Below the pieces are notes generated by a model. The model made no database searches. It had not been told where the DNA came from and saw nothing but the letters and a program-made list of their open reading frames with translations. From Unio delphinus (Eukaryota > Mollusca > Bivalvia > Unionida > Unionidae), in the NCBI GenBank assembly GCA_029339505.1, contig JAQISU010000210.1, positions 16,507,501 through 16,571,500 on the forward strand: a stretch of DNA of 64,000 bases, read 5' to 3'. Every line of letters starts with the position of its first letter. The stretch's first letter is position 1. Below are positions 25,389 through 33,294 of the stretch, in pieces. A program made the translations under genes and the position numbers.

Positions 25389-25602
25389 AGCAGCAGAGAG
25401 GGTGAACCCTACAACTTTCCGAGCGTCGATTCGAAAATCTGAGGCTTCTGCCAAATAGTAAAAAAAATGGCGTCTATTCGATAAAATAAGATTTCCTTAT
25501 ATACGCCAACGTCGTTGTCATCCACCCTCTCTGCTGCTTAGTGATTTCATCACTGGGTTAACAAAAATCATTTACGATTTCAACCAAATATTTGATCGAG
25601 TC
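25389..25602 (+). repeat. Left terminal inverted repeat, 214 bp
   Basis: It starts AGCAGCAGAGAGGG, matching the 5'-AG start usual for Polintons. It matches the reverse complement of 41573-41786 with no difference that I can see. The terminal 16 bp recur in inverted orientation at 25523-25538, so the end can also fold on itself. Confidence 0.95.
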
Positions 25603-25637
25603 TTTAGGACGAAAATCATTTGAAATTGCAAAGCAAT

Positions 25638-26987
25638 TTAGGATTTTACAAACAAACTAATCGCTAACACCTCTTCTTGTAAATCAATCAGATTATTTGA
25701 CTGGTCGGTGAGTTTGAAATTAATTCTCGTTAACGAATTATTATGGCATCGCATGTAGACAGGATTAATTGGGTTTTCAATAATTAGGAATCCTGGAGGA
25801 GCTGTTGGTGCAAACGAATAAAGAATATATCCCTGCTGAGCTTGATTTGATTTCTCTAGATTAATTTGATAGCTTCCTTCAATTGCATCACATACTAAAT
25901 TGAGCGCAATCACTGTTGAAATATTCACATTATGAGGGGCAATATGCCTACCGCCACCATCTGGATCATTATTATACTTGAAGAGGACAGCTGAATCTGA
26001 TTTTTGTAGCGCCTTGATATCGGTTTTAACAATTCTTGCTAGTTCATCAGCGTTGTATTTGGGAAACTTGAAATTACGCAGATTGTCCTCTGTGATATTG
26101 TAATCGGTTAGGAATCGTTGTTTATTGTCGCTGTTGTCATTAATTATTGTTTGAATAATTAGTTCATAGATATATTTCATGTCAGATATAAGCTGATTTA
26201 TTATTTCAACGTGTTTTTGCGATTTTGTTTTCCGTAGTTGTTCTAGTTGTGTGTCATATAATTGTTTAATCTCATTAAAATAACCACGGACGTCAGTTAG
26301 CGTAAATGAAATAGTAACAGATGAGTCGGTTGTTCTTTTAATGATAAAATCCCATTGCAATGTTTCTTTGTTGGTAAATATAAATCTATCGGCGATTCTT
26401 CCTTTTCTTATATCAGATAAATTATCTCGATAACTGGGATTGATTTCATGATATGATTGTATGTCCGTGGTTAAGTCGGTGGCGGATTTTTCCGGTGGTT
26501 TTTCAGGCCATCCTAACACTGTTCTTAACGAGCTGTTATATATATCTACAATGTATCCCTCTGTGCTTATTTCGATCGACGACGAGAGCGTCGGTTGATG
26601 AAGATTAATAGCTATTTTTGATTCTTTTCCAGTGATTGATTTTATTCTACGCTGAATTTCAGCATTGATTTGCTTAATTTGGTACGACCCAGTTGGTAAC
26701 GAAACTGTTTCCCACTCTGGAGTACCATCGGGTTTATTCTTATACGAGAACACCAGTGTGTTATTGGGTTGCTGACCACTAAATGCAACCGATCTGATAT
26801 TAGGCCAACTGTGATACACTCGTAGTTTTGCTAGCGCTATCTCCTTCACTGGGACCGGAGAGGGGAAATTCACACTGAATTCTGGATTCGTTGATGTTAT
26901 TGATATCATACTCGTTTGTACTGGGTTCGTGTTCTCCACTACTCGTTGAAGTAATTCCATCGGTGTCGTCATCGTTGCTATACTCAT
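25638..26987 (-). CDS. Virion protein candidate (penton- or fibre-like), 449 aa
   Basis: It is the last gene of the leftward virion block and ends 35 bp inside the left terminal repeat. The start is ATG 26987, although a diverged duplicate of the start lies upstream at 27141. There is no signal peptide or membrane segment. The N-terminal half (about residues 30-170) looks beta-rich. The middle (200-320) is charged and likely helical. The C-terminal 110 residues form a beta-rich module with G-S-Y-Q-I-N, Y-I-L-Y-S-F-A-P and L-T-D-Q-S-N-N-L-I-D-L-Q. As I recall, C-terminal modules of this kind occur in uncharacterised proteins of animal Polintons. A minor capsid or attachment role is inferred from position and composition, not shown by a motif. 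Confidence 0.7.
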   Translation of the reverse strand: MSIATMTTPMELLQRVVENTNPVQTSMISITSTNPEFSVNFPSPVPVKEIALAKLRVYHSWPNIRSVAFSGQQPNNTLVFSYKNKPDGTPEWETVSLPTGSYQIKQINAEIQRRIKSITGKESKIAINLHQPTLSSSIEISTEGYIVDIYNSSLRTVLGWPEKPPEKSATDLTTDIQSYHEINPSYRDNLSDIRKGRIADRFIFTNKETLQWDFIIKRTTDSSVTISFTLTDVRGYFNEIKQLYDTQLEQLRKTKSQKHVEIINQLISDMKYIYELIIQTIINDNSDNKQRFLTDYNITEDNLRNFKFPKYNADELARIVKTDIKALQKSDSAVLFKYNNDPDGGGRHIAPHNVNISTVIALNLVCDAIEGSYQINLEKSNQAQQGYILYSFAPTAPPGFLIIENPINPVYMRCHNNSLTRINFKLTDQSNNLIDLQEEVLAISLFVKS

Positions 26988-27141
26988 GATTTATTTCTAA
27001 TTTTGGTATCGAGGAATCATAAATACTGACCATCACTGAGAACTCACAATCTGGTAATGTTGATATTATTGAGATCATTTTTTGTTTTTTTGGGTTCGTG
27101 TTTTCTGATTCCATCGGTGTTGTCATTGTTATTATATTCAT
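26800..27141 (-). pseudogene. Chimeric frame made by tandem duplication
   Basis: The 113-codon frame starts with a diverged copy of the 449-residue protein's N terminus (M-x-I-x-T-M-T-T-P-M-E). It then runs out of register into a diverged copy of the membrane protein's C-terminal segment (E-F-S-x-M-V-S-I-x-D-S) and finally antisense-free tail sequence. DNA comparison shows two tandem copies of about 160 bp (near 26880-27043 and 27044-27205), each covering the overlap between the two genes. The frame is most simply a by-product. Expression cannot be excluded because it has its own ATG. Confidence 0.6.
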
Positions 27142-27595
27142 GTTGTCGCTCTAATTTCGATATCGCGGAATCAAAAATACTGACCATCGCTGAGAATTCA
27201 CTATCTGATATAATCGTATTATCGAGTGACGACGATATCATCAATGATAATTGCGAGTATGCGGTTGATGTAATATGAAATTGAAGTAAGTAATTCTGCA
27301 GTTTACTCTGGCTGCATGATGATATCTTTTTTGCTATCCCGGTTGATATACCCCCGATTGTAGCCACCGCAGAAATGCAAATTGGAACTACGACCGGGGC
27401 AATCATTGTAACCGATGCAAGTATTATTCCGGCGCCAGCGAGAACGCTTGACACCGAGTACATAGTAATATCAATTGCGGTGATTCTTCGTCGGTATTTT
27501 TTTATTTTTTTTTGATACTCCTCAGTGAGGGTTTTGAGTCTATAATGAAATTCTATGACCTGATCATAGCGACATTGCGTCGATGACAAAGTCAT
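27044..27595 (-). CDS. Small membrane protein with two-helix hairpin, 183 aa
   Basis: The start is ATG 27595, 18 nt downstream of the block's promoter-like motif (27614-27629). Residues 20-40 are basic and helical (K-K-I-K-K-Y-R-R-R). Two hydrophobic, glycine-rich segments follow at about 43-65 and 66-87, then a charged helical region with I-S-D-S-E-F-S-A-M-V. The layout of basic helix, Gly/Ala hairpin and short EF-like S-D-x-E-F motif resembles uncharacterised membrane proteins of cnidarian and mollusc Polintons. It could sit in a virion inner membrane or a host membrane. Its C-terminal part overlaps the duplicated start region of the next gene. Confidence 0.72.
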   Translation of the reverse strand: MTLSSTQCRYDQVIEFHYRLKTLTEEYQKKIKKYRRRITAIDITMYSVSSVLAGAGIILASVTMIAPVVVPICISAVATIGGISTGIAKKISSCSQSKLQNYLLQFHITSTAYSQLSLMISSSLDNTIISDSEFSAMVSIFDSAISKLERQHEYNNNDNTDGIRKHEPKKTKNDLNNINITRL

Positions 27596-27613
27596 TGTTG
27601 TTATTTTAAATCC

Positions 27614-27629
27614 GCTAGTGTTTTCAATT
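27614..27629 (-). promoter_or_regulatory. Late-type promoter motif before the membrane protein gene
   Basis: Reads AATTGAAAACACTAGC on the minus strand, 18 nt before the ATG. It is the same motif as before five other genes in the block. Confidence 0.65.
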
Positions 27630-27661
27630 ATTTGTCATCGTTAGCGGGAATTGCTAGTACT

Positions 27662-29089
27662 TCAGTCGGAAAAATGAGCTACGAGTTCTAAACACCAGGC
27701 TATTTTTGATCTAATGGTGGAGCTATCAACCGCGACGACATTAAAGTTTTTTTTGCGACCATCCATAATTAACGTCGCGGTGCCACCAGAGTAGGTTTTA
27801 CCGTCCGCGATCATATTAAATTGATCGATAGAGATCCACGTTAGCCTGTAGATACCATCGACCCATGTTGGCTTGTAGTCAGGGCCCACTATGCCGGGGA
27901 GACCCAAGATACCGATGGATAATGTAGTATAACCGTCTCTTATCCAATCCATGGTTCCATGATTAACCGTATACACGATATTTTTAACGCCCGTGTAGTG
28001 ATGTGGAATCTTTACCTTTTCAGATATTCTTTTCAGGTTAAAAAGATCGTCGAAAATATCGAGATAATTTACCCTGATTTTGGTAGGATCTATTGTTTTT
28101 CCACTCTCCTCCCTGTTAGAGAAGAATAATGAAACCAGAAGGTCTTCAACTTTAAGCTCTGCTTGGGTTTTAATATGGTTGTCGATGTTAGAAAATTTCG
28201 TCGTGATATCTTGGAGGCTACTGCCCTCAAAGAACTTATTAACAATATCGCTGGTGTGCTTTTGTTTGTCAATAGCGCTTTTAATTTCCGCGAGAGTCAT
28301 GCCTGTCAACGATGTGGTTTCAGACACAGGTGTTCTCCCTAAAAATTTATCCACGATGGTATTAAGTGTTGTTTGTCTCACCATAAACATATTAATATCT
28401 TTGAGAGTCATTGTAGATGTAGCCGGGACACCAAAGAAACTATTAGCGATGTAGGCATTGTGAGTGTGCTTGCCGATAAACTCACTGATTTCAGCGAGAG
28501 TCATGCCAGCCACAAGCGGGGTTCCAAAGAACCTACCAACAATGTCGTTTGTGAGTTTTTGATCTTCGCTTACTTTAAAAATCTCGAGATAATTTGCCTT
28601 GATTTCTGAAGCAGTCATCATCCTTCCAGCTTCCTTGTTAGCGAAGAATGAATTCAACAAGTCTTTAATTTCAGCGAGAGTCATGCCAACCACAAGCGGG
28701 GTTCCAAAGAATTTATGTACGACATTTTTGCGAAAACTATTATAACCTCGTATAAAATCATTCAGCTCACGTTCGTTGGTAGCAATCGCGTCGGTGATCG
28801 TAGACACAAGTGCGCCTGGTTTAAGTTGTCCATCGTTGGAATACAGTGCAATAGAGTTTTCAGCGGCAGCGCGATGCCGTATCAAAATGTCATTCACGGA
28901 TATATTACTGCTTTTCAATTTACCCTGGCGATCTTGAAATACAACTATTTCGTTCGGGTCAACACTTGTTAAATTTAACGTCTCAGCGATTTCATCTTCT
29001 ATTATTTTTTTTACATCCTCGATAGAACCCGCAGATGTTTCCTCGGTGGGTTCCAACATTGACAGAGGTTGTCCCCAAATATCAATCAT
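27662..29089 (-). CDS. Repeat-containing structural protein candidate, 475 aa
   Basis: ATG 29089 is chosen because it lies 13 nt after the promoter-like motif at 29103-29118 and just downstream of the protease stop. The open frame extends to 29179 but without an ATG. The N-terminal 100 residues are acidic. Four spaced copies of a module with F-F-G-T-P and M-T-L-A-E-I follow at about residues 127-141, 187-201, 218-232 and 249-269. A larger duplicated block ends in N-Y-L-E-I-F (about 170) and N-Y-L-D-I-F (about 340). The C-terminal 120 residues look beta-rich (Y-T-T-L-S-I-G-I-L-G-L-P-G, Y-S-G-G-T-A-T-L). A repeated shaft with a globular tip would suit a fibre, but this is inference. I recognise no named family. 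Confidence 0.68.
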   Translation of the reverse strand: MIDIWGQPLSMLEPTEETSAGSIEDVKKIIEDEIAETLNLTSVDPNEIVVFQDRQGKLKSSNISVNDILIRHRAAAENSIALYSNDGQLKPGALVSTITDAIATNERELNDFIRGYNSFRKNVVHKFFGTPLVVGMTLAEIKDLLNSFFANKEAGRMMTASEIKANYLEIFKVSEDQKLTNDIVGRFFGTPLVAGMTLAEISEFIGKHTHNAYIANSFFGVPATSTMTLKDINMFMVRQTTLNTIVDKFLGRTPVSETTSLTGMTLAEIKSAIDKQKHTSDIVNKFFEGSSLQDITTKFSNIDNHIKTQAELKVEDLLVSLFFSNREESGKTIDPTKIRVNYLDIFDDLFNLKRISEKVKIPHHYTGVKNIVYTVNHGTMDWIRDGYTTLSIGILGLPGIVGPDYKPTWVDGIYRLTWISIDQFNMIADGKTYSGGTATLIMDGRKKNFNVVAVDSSTIRSKIAWCLELVAHFSD

Positions 29090-29102
29090 TATTGTTAGCG
29101 TA

Positions 29103-29118
29103 ACTTGTGTTTTCAATT
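29103..29118 (-). promoter_or_regulatory. Late-type promoter motif before the repeat protein gene
   Basis: Reads AATTGAAAACACAAGT on the minus strand. It supports the start at 29089 over the longer open frame. Confidence 0.65.
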
Positions 29119-29592
29119 TATTGATCCTTGTAATTTCCCACTCGTGTATTCGTTTACAATAATATGAGGTGGTTTCCACGGAGATCCAAAGGATTTTAAT
29201 GAAATCTCCGCGAGTACATTTAATACTTCACGGCCGCATATCGGTGGATCATTTAATTGTTGTGTTGGCAGCGTGGAATAAAAAATCGGAAACCCTTTGA
29301 GTTTCATCGAGGAATTTATATACCGCATAAACTCGCTTGGCGGAGCTAACCCATATGAATCGAAATAGACAATCCCACGTGGATCAATCGCGTATGCAAC
29401 CCAGTGAGTTCCCGATCCGCTGCTGTTATCAAGATTGATGATACCGGTTTCAACGTTATTTGGTTTTCTTGGTAATTGATCTCTCATAAAAACACCTCTG
29501 AAATTTTTAATCGCTAGTTTTTTAGTAGCATCAATTAAATCAAAATTGGACATGGGAACCATAGGTTCCTCAACTATAGGTTCCTCAACCAT
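29113..29592 (-). CDS. pro: Adenain-like cysteine protease, 159 aa
   Basis: This is the virion maturation protease of Polintons and adenoviruses, which cleaves capsid proteins inside assembling particles. The catalytic residues are visible in order: His63 in G-T-H-W-V-A-Y, Asp78 in Y-F-D-S-Y-G, Gln111 in T-Q-Q-L and Cys119 in P-I-C-G-R. The fold starts at M-S-N-F-D-L (29553). ATG 29592 is the first ATG after the promoter-like motif at 29603-29620 and adds a short E-P-M-V-E-E-P-I-V repeat. A still earlier ATG at 29682 would overlap the upstream gene and is less likely. No catalytic residue is missing. Confidence 0.92.
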   Translation of the reverse strand: MVEEPIVEEPMVPMSNFDLIDATKKLAIKNFRGVFMRDQLPRKPNNVETGIINLDNSSGSGTHWVAYAIDPRGIVYFDSYGLAPPSEFMRYINSSMKLKGFPIFYSTLPTQQLNDPPICGREVLNVLAEISLKSFGSPWKPPHIIVNEYTSGKLQGSIN

Positions 29593-29602
29593 AGGTTCGG
29601 AA

Positions 29603-29620
29603 ATCGAAGATTTTTCAATT
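29603..29620 (-). promoter_or_regulatory. Late-type promoter motif before the protease
   Basis: Minus strand AATTGAAAAATCTTCGAT, a variant of the block motif, lies about 10 nt upstream of ATG 29592 and within the 3' end of the preceding gene. Confidence 0.55.
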
Positions 29621-30116
29621 AATAAACCGTTCCTGGTATTTTTCTTAGACCCGATCCGTTCACGGATTTGCCGCTGTACCATGAATACGGGGTTCCTGGT
29701 AGGTACAACCCCTTTCCCTTTTTTTTATACCCAGATCCACGAGTGGATCCACCAGTTGCCTTTTTCAACGCCATCCCTGCCGCGGTACCAACGGCTCCCA
29801 ACGCTGCCGCTTTCGCCACCGCTGGGGCAGCCGCTGCAATCAATGCTGGTATTGCGGCTAACAATGGAAATATACCACCTGATTTTATCATGTTCGCGAC
29901 TGCAGCTTTCGAAAATTCTATTTGAACTCCTCGTTTATTTTTCATTGCATCATTAAAATGTTTTATTTGACGATCCGTTAATGATATTTTATGTGTACCG
30001 CCAGACATCTGCGCTGGTTTTAACGTTATTGTGGTTCCACATTCCTTAGCGGATTTTGATTTTAATTTCTTGACCTGACCATCAGTCAGCTTGACACTAA
30101 CAACACTATATGGCAT
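29619..30116 (-). CDS. Minor virion protein, pX-like, 165 aa
   Basis: The start is ATG 30116 (M-P-Y-S). The open frame extends to 30182 but has no earlier in-frame ATG. Two related helical repeats appear near the N terminus, L-T-D-G-Q-V-K-K-L and L-T-D-R-Q-I-K-H-F, each followed by a short basic strand. An Ala/Leu-rich hydrophobic segment (about residues 82-115) comes next, then a Gly/Lys-rich tail with K-K-K-G-K-G and P-G-T-P-Y. This architecture is familiar from Polinton/adintovirus minor proteins compared with adenovirus core or membrane-lytic proteins. It lies between the protease and the major capsid gene, which suits a precursor processed by the protease. The role is inferred. Confidence 0.75.
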   Translation of the reverse strand: MPYSVVSVKLTDGQVKKLKSKSAKECGTTITLKPAQMSGGTHKISLTDRQIKHFNDAMKNKRGVQIEFSKAAVANMIKSGGIFPLLAAIPALIAAAAPAVAKAAALGAVGTAAGMALKKATGGSTRGSGYKKKGKGLYLPGTPYSWYSGKSVNGSGLRKIPGTVY

Positions 30117-30131
30117 TTTATTGTAAAACAC

Positions 30132-30147
30132 ATTTATGCTTTCAATT
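30132..30147 (-). promoter_or_regulatory. Late-type promoter motif, weaker variant
   Basis: Reads AATTGAAAGCATAAAT on the minus strand, 15 nt before ATG 30116. The AATTGAAA core is kept and the CTAGT half is lost. Confidence 0.5.
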
Positions 30148-30189
30148 GATCTAATTGGGGAAATCCTATGGAAACTTTTCAAGTTTCAT

Positions 30190-31614
30190 TTACAGATTTT
30201 CCACTGGTGCATCAACAAGTCTCATTCGTCCGCCAGCCCCTTCTAACAACATTGATTTGTCGCTGAGAATAACAGCAACCGCTCTATAATCAACACCACC
30301 AGGATCTATACGAGCCCTAAAATGTATGTCAACAACGGATTGCCTTGTTAAATCAAGATGTTCCAGTGAAAAGTAATAAATTGGATACAAGTTCTTAAAA
30401 TCGAGCTGAGATATTTGCAAACCAGTATCAACATTTTGATCACGACCCATATATGACAGCATCCGATGATACACACGTGCTATTTGGTTGTTTCCGTAAT
30501 TAAGCTGTATATCCTCAGATGGTTCTTGTTGTCCGTTTATTCTCAGTGAAACCTCACTTACCCCTAACCGATCAAATATCATATGACTGCGTTCTTGGGA
30601 ACCTAATCGATTCCGATTCTGCAGCGCTATAAATATATGACGTGGAGCTGAAACGCCTTGTTTTGATGCCAGGTGCCATGTTAATGTACCATTAACATTA
30701 TCCTCTTTAGCATCAGTCGTTGTTGTTAGCCAACTTAGCAATGATTTATCACCGGTTTCCATAAACGAAAGTAGCCGTTCTTCCGTGGTAATTGATGGAG
30801 TCATTACTGGCATCCATAATACTATTTTACTCAAAACAACTTTACCTTCATTGGCACCAGTACGCCAAATTGCATCATTGTCATTGCCTTTTCGCACTAA
30901 TGCGATTGTGTGTTTGGCTCCATAGATGAGTTTTCTGACATTTCTGCAGAATCCAAATATGTGATGGAGTGGAATCGCACATGAAAACTTTTTCTCTTGT
31001 CCTTCCAATGCTAATTTTCGTGTTGCAAATCCTAAATTGAAATTACCATTAACGCCTCCGAGAATATCAAACGCAGCTCCGGGTCTAGCTCGACGTTCTG
31101 GATTAATTGCTTCTCGTTGATTATCAACTGAAGTGTCTTGCGGTGTTAACACTTTAATGTCTTGAAGGTGGTCAGCGTTATCAGAGGTATCCTTTGCAAA
31201 CATCATAGATGGACCAGCCGATCTTGTATAATCATCGGAGTATCTTGCTAGTCCGATTATTGTTGTTGCAACATCAACCTCGCGGTCTATTGATTCAATT
31301 TCTTTTCCATCAATGAGATATCTTGCACTTTCAAATAACGCCATTATACCGTTGTTGACGAAACCAACTCGGATATTTGAATCATTTGCATATGGGGTAT
31401 CAGCTGCATCATTTGTTACAAGTTTTCCTTCTACTTCAATAAATGCTTCACATGGTAAAAAGTATTTACTGGTATCTTGAACTTGAAGTTCAATTCGCGA
31501 TCGTAGGTCGGGTTGTATTGCATGATAGGAATAGTATTGATAATCGCGGACGGAATCATCCTTGCGCATTGGGGCTTCCATATCTAACGCGGGATCAGCT
31601 GTTCGTTTAAACAT
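30190..31614 (-). CDS. mcp: Major capsid protein, double jelly-roll, 474 aa
   Basis: Length and order fit the hexon-like capsid protein of Polintons and adintoviruses, which forms trimeric capsomers. Recognisable parts are the N-terminal strand region with Y-F-L-P-C-E-A-F-I-E (about 51-60) and the central I-P-L-H-H-I-F-G-F-C-R-N-V (about 214-226). G-K-V-V-L-S-K-I-V-L-W-M-P follows, and a C-terminal jelly roll with Y-P-I-Y-Y-F-S-L-E-H-L-D-L and I-H-F-R-A-R-I. There is no signal peptide or membrane segment. ATG 31614 lies 10 nt after the clearest copy of the block's promoter motif. It is flanked by two minor virion genes on the same strand. The frame is intact. Confidence 0.88.
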   Translation of the reverse strand: MFKRTADPALDMEAPMRKDDSVRDYQYYSYHAIQPDLRSRIELQVQDTSKYFLPCEAFIEVEGKLVTNDAADTPYANDSNIRVGFVNNGIMALFESARYLIDGKEIESIDREVDVATTIIGLARYSDDYTRSAGPSMMFAKDTSDNADHLQDIKVLTPQDTSVDNQREAINPERRARPGAAFDILGGVNGNFNLGFATRKLALEGQEKKFSCAIPLHHIFGFCRNVRKLIYGAKHTIALVRKGNDNDAIWRTGANEGKVVLSKIVLWMPVMTPSITTEERLLSFMETGDKSLLSWLTTTTDAKEDNVNGTLTWHLASKQGVSAPRHIFIALQNRNRLGSQERSHMIFDRLGVSEVSLRINGQQEPSEDIQLNYGNNQIARVYHRMLSYMGRDQNVDTGLQISQLDFKNLYPIYYFSLEHLDLTRQSVVDIHFRARIDPGGVDYRAVAVILSDKSMLLEGAGGRMRLVDAPVENL

Positions 31615-31624
31615 TTATAACATT

Positions 31625-31640
31625 ACTAGTGTTTTCAATT
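31625..31640 (-). promoter_or_regulatory. Late-type promoter motif before the capsid gene
   Basis: Minus strand AATTGAAAACACTAGT, the consensus form, 10 nt upstream of the ATG. Confidence 0.7.
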
Positions 31641-31684
31641 GTGAAACTCGAAGAGTTTAACGCTAGCGTTTTAATTCTTTATAA

Positions 31685-32173
31685 TTATCGTCGTTGAAAA
31701 TTCTTTGAATTTCTTTTTTGTTTCAAACCACTTCCTGCTATCGCGTTCATGATAGCGCTATCTGTTACCGGTGGTGACGAAGTCAATTGCGCTAGTTTTT
31801 CTTCCACTGCGTTATTTATTGCTTTGCTGATTTTTGCAGGCATCACTGTAGTTGATGGCAGCACCACTGACGAAGTCATCGATGACGAAGTCATTCCTGG
31901 TTTCTTTCGCACCAATGATGCTATTTTATCTTTCGCGGCAGAAAATGCCTTTCCTGCAAGATTTCCAACGAAATTGATTCCCTTATCACGGATAGCATCA
32001 ATGGCTTTCATTGATAATTGTTTAGCTAACGGCGCCACCTTGGGAGCCATTCTTGTAAATAACCCCGCAATGGTATTGCCGAAACCATCTCCGTACCACG
32101 CGCGATAAACAGGCAATCGTGAGTTCACCACGTAGACGCTTACGGGTTTATCATGGTTGTAGTGTATAATCAT
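31685..32173 (-). CDS. Minor virion protein, pVI-like, 162 aa
   Basis: The N terminus (V-Y-R-A-W-Y-G-D-G-F-G) is followed by an amphipathic, Ala/Lys-rich helical stretch (about 35-90, including F-T-R-M-A-P-K-V-A-P-L-A-K). After it come a Ser/Thr-rich linker and a basic tail ending in R-R. Small proteins of this type lie next to the capsid gene in Polintons and have been compared with adenovirus pVI, a membrane-active internal capsid protein. The start at ATG 32173 lies 11 nt after a promoter-like motif. There is no catalytic motif, and function is inferred from position and amphipathic character. Confidence 0.72.
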   Translation of the reverse strand: MIIHYNHDKPVSVYVVNSRLPVYRAWYGDGFGNTIAGLFTRMAPKVAPLAKQLSMKAIDAIRDKGINFVGNLAGKAFSAAKDKIASLVRKKPGMTSSSMTSSVVLPSTTVMPAKISKAINNAVEEKLAQLTSSPPVTDSAIMNAIAGSGLKQKRNSKNFQRR

Positions 32174-32184
32174 CTTATTATAAA

Positions 32185-32202
32185 ACTAGTAGTTTTTCAA
32201 TT
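32185..32202 (-). promoter_or_regulatory. Late-type promoter motif before the pVI-like gene
   Basis: Minus strand AATTGAAAAACTACTAGT, with 2 extra bases between the GAAAA core and the CTAGT half. Confidence 0.65.
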
Positions 32203-32207
32203 AGTGA

Positions 32208-33200
32208 TCAATCGCTTAAATCCATAAGATTTTCATCGTTGTGATTTTCAACTAATTCAGCAATAAGTTCTCGATATACATTAATGTCCATGATACCGCC
32301 GGCAAATAATCGTCTACAGATATCAGCGGCCTCGTTAATTATCTCGACGGAGTTATTTCCGGCTCGTTTCCCTCCGATGAGAACCTCTAACCGTGATATA
32401 TCACTGAGAATGTTACCAGGGCATGTCACGGTAGAGTCAAAGACATCCTTTGGATTTTTAATCGAATATCCTTTTCCGCTTGTTTTCTCAGTTGTACCAG
32501 TTTCATCATACTCTTCAATTCCCCTTCTAAATTCTTTATATCCCAATTCTCTTTTATTTAAACGGCCAACCCCCTTATTCGTTTTATACAACCAATCAGC
32601 CCATTCATCTCGGCTTATTCTACTGTTTTTATACTCGTCTTTTAAAAAGTCTTTTCTGGAATGAAAGCTTTGGGCGGCAAAATTTCCAAAAATCTTATAA
32701 TGTTCGGATTTTATTAATTCAGGTCGTTTGATTTCTGCTATAGCTCCTTCGGTGAGTTTGTCTATAAAGGAAACACCTCTTGGGGTGACGACATCAACAG
32801 GTTGTGGTTCAGGTGTGGAAACTCTTTGAGTTTCATCATCAATATCAGCTAGTTGTTCATACTCTTGTTGAGATTTTATATCACTGGATAGCTGTTGTAT
32901 CCCTGTACGTGTTTGTCCGGTCTCTGCTGCTATCCTTTCAAGCACACCAAGAACAGGCACTTCACGTCGCTTGCCTTCCTTAGGAATATCTCCGTATATT
33001 GCTCGTTCAGTTGCTGTTTTCACATCTTTGGTCGCACTTGTTATCGGAGTAAACAGTTGTTCACTTGACACAGAAAAGTCAGTCTGCGCTTGTTGTCGTT
33101 GTTGAAGTTTCTCGCGAAGTCTGTCTCGAACCGGTATAAACTTTTTAATTGCTGCTAGCCGCTCTCGGGCTAATTTAGTTGTAAGCGATTCACCAACCAT
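32208..33200 (-). CDS. Polinton structural-block protein of unknown function, 330 aa
   Basis: The start is ATG 33200, 11 nt after a variant promoter motif (33212-33229). The N-terminal 50 residues are basic and helical (R-E-R-L-A-A-I-K-K-F, E-K-L-Q-Q-R-Q-Q-A). A polar, low-complexity middle follows (S/T/E/Q-rich, about 60-150), then a charged helical region. The C-terminal module is compact (about 265-325) with I-S-R-L-E-V-L-I-G-G-K-R-A-G-N-N and M-D-I-N-V-Y-R-E-L. The C-terminal module resembles the end of a common, uncharacterised Polinton protein. The N terminus has a recognisable relative just outside the element at 25216-25338. A scaffold or internal virion role is possible but unproven. 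Confidence 0.72.
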   Translation of the reverse strand: MVGESLTTKLARERLAAIKKFIPVRDRLREKLQQRQQAQTDFSVSSEQLFTPITSATKDVKTATERAIYGDIPKEGKRREVPVLGVLERIAAETGQTRTGIQQLSSDIKSQQEYEQLADIDDETQRVSTPEPQPVDVVTPRGVSFIDKLTEGAIAEIKRPELIKSEHYKIFGNFAAQSFHSRKDFLKDEYKNSRISRDEWADWLYKTNKGVGRLNKRELGYKEFRRGIEEYDETGTTEKTSGKGYSIKNPKDVFDSTVTCPGNILSDISRLEVLIGGKRAGNNSVEIINEAADICRRLFAGGIMDINVYRELIAELVENHNDENLMDLSD

Positions 33201-33211
33201 ATATTGTTTGT

Positions 33212-33229
33212 GAACTAAATTTTCAAATG
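33212..33229 (-). promoter_or_regulatory. Late-type promoter motif, diverged
   Basis: Minus strand CATTTGAAAATTTAGTTC. It keeps TTGAAAA and TAGT at the usual distance from ATG 33200. Confidence 0.45.
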
Positions 33230-33262
33230 TGAAATCCGGAGGGTTTCCATCATAATTAAAAG

Positions 33263-33294
33263 CTTAGTTATTAAATAACTTAGTTATTAAATAA
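33263..33294 (+). repeat. Two 16-bp direct repeats at a start codon
   Basis: CTTAGTTATTAAATAA occurs twice head to tail, and the last base of the second copy is the A of ATG 33294. It may contain the promoter of the rightward gene or may be a recent slippage duplication. Confidence 0.85.

Noticed and set aside
28080..28454. Rightward open frames opposite the virion block (also 29546-29956, 31749-32108, 32284-32664)
   Set aside because: They are antisense to well-supported genes and show no domain.
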